20,008 nt of DNA, taken from positions 1 through 20,008 of the forward strand of contig CAADSR010000206.1 in assembly GCA_900751685.1 (NCBI GenBank), given 5' to 3'. The translations under genes were made by a program, and so were the position numbers. A model generated the notes under the pieces. That model saw only the letters and a program-made list of their open reading frames with translations, was not told where the DNA came from and did not search any database. Positions 15,701-20,008 of this stretch are shown in pieces; positions within the stretch are counted from its first letter, which is position 1; each line of letters starts with the position of its first letter. The DNA is from Clostridia bacterium. GTDB taxonomy: Bacteria; Bacillota; Clostridia; UBA1381.

Positions 15701-16820
15701 CTGGCAAGACATGCATTCCGTTATTGGTATATCCTAATGTAAACGTTAATGTTCCGTCATACTCCGGAGTATAGCTTAGGGAACAGTTGTTTTCTTCTGT
15801 GGAAACTATATTAAATACTCCCCAATATACACCGCTTCCCCCCAACTTGGCGCCACTTGCAGTGAGTCCGTCTCCACCAGAGCTATTGGCATTCCATGCC
15901 TTAAAGTCCCATCTATATGTTCTCGTAGATGCATCATAGCTATAATATTCAGGCGCTGCTGTTTTTTCAAAAACTAATGTAATAATATTTTCGCTATCAA
16001 CTTCACTTACACTTTCAATCATAGTTGTGCTTATAGACGGATTAAATACATAATTATATCTTTTTCCTAAAATATCTTGATAAAAACTGGCACATTTATC
16101 CGGATTAACAACATATTTTTCTCCAACCGCTTCAATATCATATTCTGTTTGTAATATTTCATTGTTTTGGTCTACATAGTTGATCGTAATCTGCTTGCCA
16201 TCTTCCGGTTTAAGCTCAATTTCTAAGGTCGGTCTCAGACTTTCCTCTGCGCCTTTCCCATACAGATAAACCGTATCAGCGCAGCTATCATAGCCAAAAA
16301 TGATTTTGGTTTCTTTGCTTGTCATTAGATCCTTAACACTTTCTGTAACATCAACATTATACAACTGATCTGAATTTCCCAGTCCATTCACTGTCGCTAT
16401 TTCAGACATTGCCACAATATCTATTGAATCTGTGAAATCTACAGCAGCCGGGGTATGAACTGTCTTAACTTTAAAAGTTCTATTACTGTTGACTCTTGCG
16501 TTAAAGGATAGTGTTGCTTTTTTTACATCTTCTGCATTAATGCCGGAAATCCTATCCTTAAAATCAAACTCTGTATATGCTGTCGCTCTCCAAGCTTGGC
16601 TGCTTCCTTCACGGTTAAATATTTGTTTTATGCCATCAAGCGGCTGTTTTCGATCTTCATCTGTAGGAACGACACTGCCTCCCCAATAGGATGCCGTATG
16701 GATTAACTCAGCAGAAATATTTCCATTTTCAGCATCGGCTGTTAGCGAAAAAACTCCTCCTGCTGAATTTATTGCCAAAATGGCTGTCAAAGCAAAATTG
16801 ATAATTCTTTTTAAATTCAT
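12771..16820 (-). CDS. Secreted multi-domain GH2 glycoside hydrolase (beta-galactosidase-like)
   Basis: 1349 residues; AGGAGG stands before the ATG. A signal peptide covers residues 1-30 (NLKRIINFALTAILAINSAGG). Then come a DNRLRE/CBM-like beta sandwich (~35-203), a MucBP-like segment (~210-286, ITINYVDQNNEILQTEY), a probable carbohydrate-binding sandwich (~296-432), a helical linker (~535-605) and the GH2 core: sugar-binding domain ~610-780, Ig-like domain ~785-935, TIM barrel ~940-1270, and a short C-terminal sandwich. Predicted catalytic residues are the acid/base Glu1070 in WSISNEL and the nucleophile Glu1173 in GVSEYGG, so the enzyme should be active. GH2 members remove terminal beta-galactose, glucuronate, mannose and similar residues; the exact sugar cannot be read here. 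No sortase or dockerin signal is seen. Its GH28 neighbour suggests side-chain removal from pectin. A possible attenuator precedes it. Confidence 0.88.
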   Translation of the reverse strand: MNLKRIINFALTAILAINSAGGVFSLTADAENGNISAELIHTASYWGGSVVPTDEDRKQPLDGIKQIFNREGSSQAWRATAYTEFDFKDRISGINAEDVKKATLSFNARVNSNRTFKVKTVHTPAAVDFTDSIDIVAMSEIATVNGLGNSDQLYNVDVTESVKDLMTSKETKIIFGYDSCADTVYLYGKGAEESLRPTLEIELKPEDGKQITINYVDQNNEILQTEYDIEAVGEKYVVNPDKCASFYQDILGKRYNYVFNPSISTTMIESVSEVDSENIITLVFEKTAAPEYYSYDASTRTYRWDFKAWNANSSGGDGLTASGAKLGGSGVYWGVFNIVSTEENNCSLSYTPEYDGTLTFTLGYTNNGMHVLPGTCNNQNEEMVSAIDIAKRDENNELVFTAELKAGTTYYIVGNKNNPSAWICIADVQYTIADGVIRDEISIASTKYQAGELYQVINVSEGISGTLLCAVYDTEGKLLSVQKKECETTQTVINDVKDAKDGTVKVFIWDFSNGIKPLSNTAEKEWTSIADKSYLTTVLSLYENFNPELYQEYGMNEFQSALSEAERLMSDDGADQFSIDGAALNLLETHANLRLQEKKENMRTIINQNPDWLFIKEKDASIPVEDIISLKTEELFLDEWERVELPHTWNAQDGSDGGSDYDRTKSWYRKLMYIDKAHQDKKLYLEFGAAGTQAEVYINGTHVPYTTYDIYGRGNQIEYAHKGGFSKFRFDITDYVKYGQNNLVTVLVNNTRTTDIAPLEGDFNMQGGLYRGVSLVVTENVHVDMMDYASNGVYLTPQKVTDVTDTTNADFNLTVDSKIVNDSEEVQTITVAAELREPSDYEVVNNDYVREHLRFNPEDMYTPGGALVAAFPSEVVTLKPGESFDFKKTILVENPKLWDGLDSPYRYEVNVKVSINGDVVDDLTEHVGFKYCYIPTPEKNNMEITGGKFYLNGREYILRGANKHEDWGRGEDALGYAVKNENRLWDAGIMYELGMNSVRLSHYQHSSEEVEIYDKLGILVWSELGLVDHIINGGSGSYKDFLNVTKVQFAELIKQQYNNPSVYTWSISNELRRELNSNLGNATNDKEVPTGGELIAELNNVAKSIDPIRPTTYAAFHLFGRTIDWNSDTVTMNLYPYWYTFLSSTHGGNESMTGQILYHYNKLEALKPMGVSEYGGSAVVGFTSPYQPDGTVKDFGKDTASQYSTTYQTYVHEKVYNEVVNELPWMWCSYIWQMFDSSSDKKGSLLAGTNDKGLVAYDHVTKKDAYYFYKANWNDFEPFTHIVASDTDDIIRVYSNYDKVQLYLDGIPYGEPVTDINEKDGVVDGLGVFMWYDVPVQTGTEISVQGIND

Positions 16821-16838
16821 CTTTATTCCTCCTTTTTC

Positions 16839-16874
16839 AAAAACGGTCCTGCAATGACATTATTGCCGGACCGT
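16839..16874 (-). terminator. Terminator or attenuator hairpin in the GH2 leader
   Basis: ACGGTCC (16843-16849) pairs with GGACCGT (16868-16874), extended internally by GCAAT/ATTGC with one mismatch. On the minus strand five T residues (16843-16839) follow the stem. It could terminate the GH28 transcript. It also ends within 22 nt of the GH2 ATG, leaving no room for a promoter after it, so every GH2 transcript must read through it. Confidence 0.65.
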
Positions 16875-16890
16875 CTTTGAAAACACTGTA

Positions 16891-16907
16891 TTGATCTAGT
16901 AGATCAA
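16891..16907. promoter_or_regulatory. 17-bp palindrome upstream of GH2, possible operator
   Basis: TTGATCTAGTAGATCAA is a perfect palindrome with 8-bp arms around one central G, suited to a dimeric DNA-binding regulator. It lies in the 148-bp gap between GH28 and GH2. A weak minus-strand promoter is possible just upstream: TTGCTC (16951-16946), an 18-bp spacer and TAAAAT (16927-16922). The palindrome would then overlap the early transcribed region, a repressor-like position. Confidence 0.45.
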
Positions 16908-16968
16908 ATACAATAGTCCATATTTTACATACACTATAACCAGCGGAGCAAACCCATCAAAACCTGCC

Positions 16969-19900
16969 TCACTTTATAAACACATTATCAATGGACAATG
17001 TTGCTGCTGAATATACATCATAAGCATACATTTTCCCTAAATTCTTAGCTCCTGTCGTTATTGGCTCTTCTGTAAAGGTTTTCACAACTTTACCCGTTGC
17101 ATTATTTGTAATCGTGCCGCTTAATACTTCCGCTTCAAAATCAATATCCAGATCGACCGTATACCATGCATTTGAGAATTTTTCTATCTCCTGGTCGTAG
17201 TTATCATAGGCTTTATCCATATAGCATATCTTATCCTTGCCTGTTGCAAACATGCCGAATATCAGTTTCCCATCGGTATCCTGCAATGCAAAATAGGAAT
17301 ATCTGCTGTTTCCTTTTATAACATTAGACTGCCAGTCAAAGCTGACATGAACTTGATTTGCTTCGGCAATCTCACGATCCAGCGTCTTTGATACGTTTTT
17401 GCCTGTACCGTTTGATGTGATCAGCTTTAATGCGCCCGCGGTCAAACCTTCTGTATTATCAATAGCAGTTACTTTTACGCTTGCACCGCCGTTTCCGCTA
17501 AAACCCCAGGTATCATCTATGACACTTGAAAAATCCTCTGCTATAAAATAGCTGTTATCAATCGTAACGGTATAAGTTTTATTGTCCCTGTTATCTGATG
17601 ATGTGACAGCAATTGCGATTTCATTAACACCTGCATTCAGCGTGCCGTCAAATGATACCCCATTATTCGTTATAGCAACTGTTGCGTTAATATCATTTGT
17701 TATCGCTTTTATATCAACTACCGTTACAGCCCTGGAAGCTCTTATTTGATATTGTGTTACCTCCCGGTCAAAGCCTTTTAAAAGCTCTTTATCACCGCTT
17801 GTTATAATTAAGTCGTTAATATACGCATCTATTGGAATATCAGTAGTTTTATCGATCACATATTCCGCCGTATGCTTGCCGTCCGGAGCTGTCACTGTAA
17901 GAATATTATTCGAAATGATATAGGTCTGTGTTCCTCCAAGAAGTGATTCAATCCCATCAAGGACTTCATCATCGCTTGTACCCTGATACGCGTATATAAT
18001 TCTATTCTCATTGTCAATTTCCTTAAGCTTATATGCTGTCCGCTTAACTACAAGTTCCGTATCCTCCAGCATACTTGTTGTTGAAATATTTATGTTGGAC
18101 GTATTATTCAGGGTCCATTCTGTATCAGCACAATCAAGAATCATAAAATCTCTGCCATAGTTGATAGACGATTGTTTATTATTCATCGAACCGCCGCGAA
18201 CCGACACGCCGTAAATATCGCTGCCGCTCAAGCCTTCAAACTTTAATCCATTTCCATTGTTGCCGCCGTTTACATTTTCAAGCGTTACATATCTTAAAAC
18301 CGGCAGACTTGACGCCGGATTTGCCGTTGAACTGGAATAGGTGTGGTTTGCATACACTGCGCTGTTTGCTCCCGTAACATATGAATCCCGTATTTGAATA
18401 TTCTCGCTGATACCGCCCCTTGCTTTATTTGTCTTGAACCAAAAGCCATACATCGCAACTGTATCAACGCTTATATTCTGGAATAAAACATCATGCGCCC
18501 CGGCAGCATTCTCACTTCCGTATCCATATCCACCCAACGAAAATTCTGTTACACAATCCGTTACCCGGATATACGCATTCGGCTTATCAAGCTCATTTCC
18601 CTCACGGTTTCGTCCTGATTTCATCGTAAAGGAATCATCTCCCGTCATAAGCCGTGTATTGAACACATTTACATTTGTGCAGCTTTCAGGATCAATACCA
18701 TCTCCATTTGGGATATGTGCGGCATTCTTTACACCCGTACCCTTTCCGCCGTTGCCATTCCCTTGTGATATGACTTGCGCATGATCAATCGTCACATTAT
18801 TATTATAAATTAAATGTGTTGTCCATGATGGAGAATATGCGATCGTAATATCTTTTATCAAAAGCCCATTAAGATTATGCGCCGTAATTGCACGCCCCCT
18901 TATTGTTGGATCCTTTACCAGATAATCAATTGAGGACCATTCATCATAGGTACGGTTTGGCCCTTCATTATACCCTAAAATAAAACCATTTGCATTGATT
19001 TGGCCGATTCCGCAGATTGTAATATTCTCACTGTTATACGGCCCTGTCTCTCCATTTTCGCCCTCGTCATACACGCCTGCATTGATAAGGCTCGAATGTG
19101 GACAATGGTTATTCAGTACCTTATTTGAGTCAGAATTGGAATTTGCCCATTCTGATGCACTTTGATTTAGCTTTCTCCATCCTTCCCATTTAGTGATATG
19201 ACGCGGGTAATCCTTTGGATCTATACTTCCAATTAGTATACCATCTACTTTAAAGGTCATATTATCTTTTAAAAATAATGCGCCTGAATAATATACTCTT
19301 CCTTCTCCCGGCAGCCATACAGTTCCGTTTTCAGGACAATCATTAATTGCGCTTTGAATTGCGTATGTATCTGTCACAAGCCCGTTTCCTTTTGCACCAT
19401 AATCAAGTACATTGATAACCGTTGACTTTTCCTTCGTCTCGACTGTAATTTCCTCACTTGCAAGCTCATTTTCATCTTCATCGACTGCAGACACTTTAAA
19501 TTGATACTGTGTTGACGCTTCCAGATTATTTGCCGTAAACCCCAGTTTTTCTGTTACTGCTGTATGTTCACCGTTTACATAAACGACATACTTCTTACAA
19601 TCACCACTATCAAGCTGCGTTGCCCGATTCCATAAAAGATTGATTGAATTTTCTGTAATCCCTTCACTTCCCGTATGAAGATTTCTTAGATATGGAGAAC
19701 TATCTTTTACCGTCAAACTGCATTCAGCGTAAACAGCAGTTCTCAAAATATCACCTAGATCCGCATTATCTCCAAGCGTTCTGATTTCTTGAAGTTCTTT
19801 CATTTTTGCAACCTGTACGCCTGTAAGAGAATCTGCTGCAATTGCATAAATCTTTACTGTTCCGGCCTGATAGCCCTGCACATTGCCCTCACGGTCAAGT

Positions 19901-20008
19901 GTTGCAATCGTTTCATCTGTGCATAACCAATATATCTTATTATGTGACGCATTTTCAGGAAACTGCGGAACGAACTGATAAACCTCATCAATATCAATCT
20001 CTTTTGTA
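16969..20008 (-). CDS. Secreted multi-domain GH28 (polygalacturonase-like) enzyme, 5' end beyond window
   Basis: The frame is open to the right edge (first full codon at 20007), so the start lies outside; 1012 residues are visible. Order: end of a BIG2 Ig-like domain (1-~60, IYWLCTDETIATLDREGNVQGYQAGTVKIYA), a fibronectin type III domain (~97-190), a GH28 beta-helix (~196-620, starting VINVLDYGAKGNGLVTDTYAIQSAI), a cadherin-like beta-sandwich (~725-817) and a C-terminal jelly-roll module (~820-1012). The catalytic aspartates are kept: NGDGID (Asp436, Asp439) and GDD (Asp457, Asp458). The usual GHG reads GYG (Tyr494), and the usual RIK reads WFK (Trp523-Lys525), both unusual for a polygalacturonase. 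GH28 enzymes hydrolyse pectin backbones; the YYSGALFLKDNMTF segment is like that of exo-acting members. Substrate remains uncertain. Confidence 0.87.
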   Translation of the reverse strand, partial: TKEIDIDEVYQFVPQFPENASHNKIYWLCTDETIATLDREGNVQGYQAGTVKIYAIAADSLTGVQVAKMKELQEIRTLGDNADLGDILRTAVYAECSLTVKDSSPYLRNLHTGSEGITENSINLLWNRATQLDSGDCKKYVVYVNGEHTAVTEKLGFTANNLEASTQYQFKVSAVDEDENELASEEITVETKEKSTVINVLDYGAKGNGLVTDTYAIQSAINDCPENGTVWLPGEGRVYYSGALFLKDNMTFKVDGILIGSIDPKDYPRHITKWEGWRKLNQSASEWANSNSDSNKVLNNHCPHSSLINAGVYDEGENGETGPYNSENITICGIGQINANGFILGYNEGPNRTYDEWSSIDYLVKDPTIRGRAITAHNLNGLLIKDITIAYSPSWTTHLIYNNNVTIDHAQVISQGNGNGGKGTGVKNAAHIPNGDGIDPESCTNVNVFNTRLMTGDDSFTMKSGRNREGNELDKPNAYIRVTDCVTEFSLGGYGYGSENAAGAHDVLFQNISVDTVAMYGFWFKTNKARGGISENIQIRDSYVTGANSAVYANHTYSSSTANPASSLPVLRYVTLENVNGGNNGNGLKFEGLSGSDIYGVSVRGGSMNNKQSSINYGRDFMILDCADTEWTLNNTSNINISTTSMLEDTELVVKRTAYKLKEIDNENRIIYAYQGTSDDEVLDGIESLLGGTQTYIISNNILTVTAPDGKHTAEYVIDKTTDIPIDAYINDLIITSGDKELLKGFDREVTQYQIRASRAVTVVDIKAITNDINATVAITNNGVSFDGTLNAGVNEIAIAVTSSDNRDNKTYTVTIDNSYFIAEDFSSVIDDTWGFSGNGGASVKVTAIDNTEGLTAGALKLITSNGTGKNVSKTLDREIAEANQVHVSFDWQSNVIKGNSRYSYFALQDTDGKLIFGMFATGKDKICYMDKAYDNYDQEIEKFSNAWYTVDLDIDFEAEVLSGTITNNATGKVVKTFTEEPITTGAKNLGKMYAYDVYSAATLSIDNVFIK

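Noticed and set aside
18434..18784. 116-codon plus-strand ORF opposite GH28
   Set aside because: It lies fully antisense to the catalytic beta-helix; its composition reflects the opposite strand's codons.

Overview
The window looks like part of a chromosome from an anaerobic, probably gut-dwelling Clostridia-type Firmicute. The basis is moderate GC content with AT-rich intergenic DNA, strong AGGAGG-type ribosome binding sites, an AgrC/AgrA-like two-component pair, a compact type I-C CRISPR-Cas locus, and very large secreted multi-domain glycoside hydrolases. The species cannot be named from the sequence alone.

Layout. (1) 1-3634: a secreted Calx-beta protein on the minus strand, cut by the left edge, is divergent from a LytTR response regulator and a GHKL-type histidine kinase on the plus strand. 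The 183-bp divergent region holds two well-formed sigma-A-type promoters and, between them, two 16-bp direct repeats 20 bp apart. The repeats look like a LytTR operator, which makes the Calx-beta gene the obvious candidate target of the two-component system. A bidirectional terminator closes this block. (2) 3633-11827: a complete type I-C system read on the minus strand from one promoter, in the order cas3-cas5-cas8c-cas7-cas4-cas1-cas2-leader-array. The array has only three repeats and two spacers. The 3' end of cas8c contains an internal ATG behind a perfect AGGAGG, which should produce the small subunit Cas11c. (3) 11971-12555: a decayed IS3-family insertion sequence with a large internal deletion in the transposase. 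(4) 12588-20008: two large minus-strand secreted carbohydrate enzymes, a GH2 glycosidase and a GH28 (polygalacturonase-like) enzyme cut by the right edge. Together they point to attack on pectin-type plant polysaccharides.

Two diverged copies of a ~175-bp element lie in the same orientation on either side of the CRISPR-Cas/IS segment, each just downstream of a minus-strand transcription unit. The copy after GH2 carries a strong terminator hairpin. An intrinsic-terminator-like hairpin only 22 nt upstream of the GH2 start, with a 17-bp palindrome further upstream, suggests that GH2 expression is controlled by attenuation and by a repressor or activator. I see no wholly new system. The most informative points are the LytTR operator and its target, the hidden cas11c, the flanking repeats, the GH2 leader, and the substituted catalytic motifs of the GH28 enzyme.
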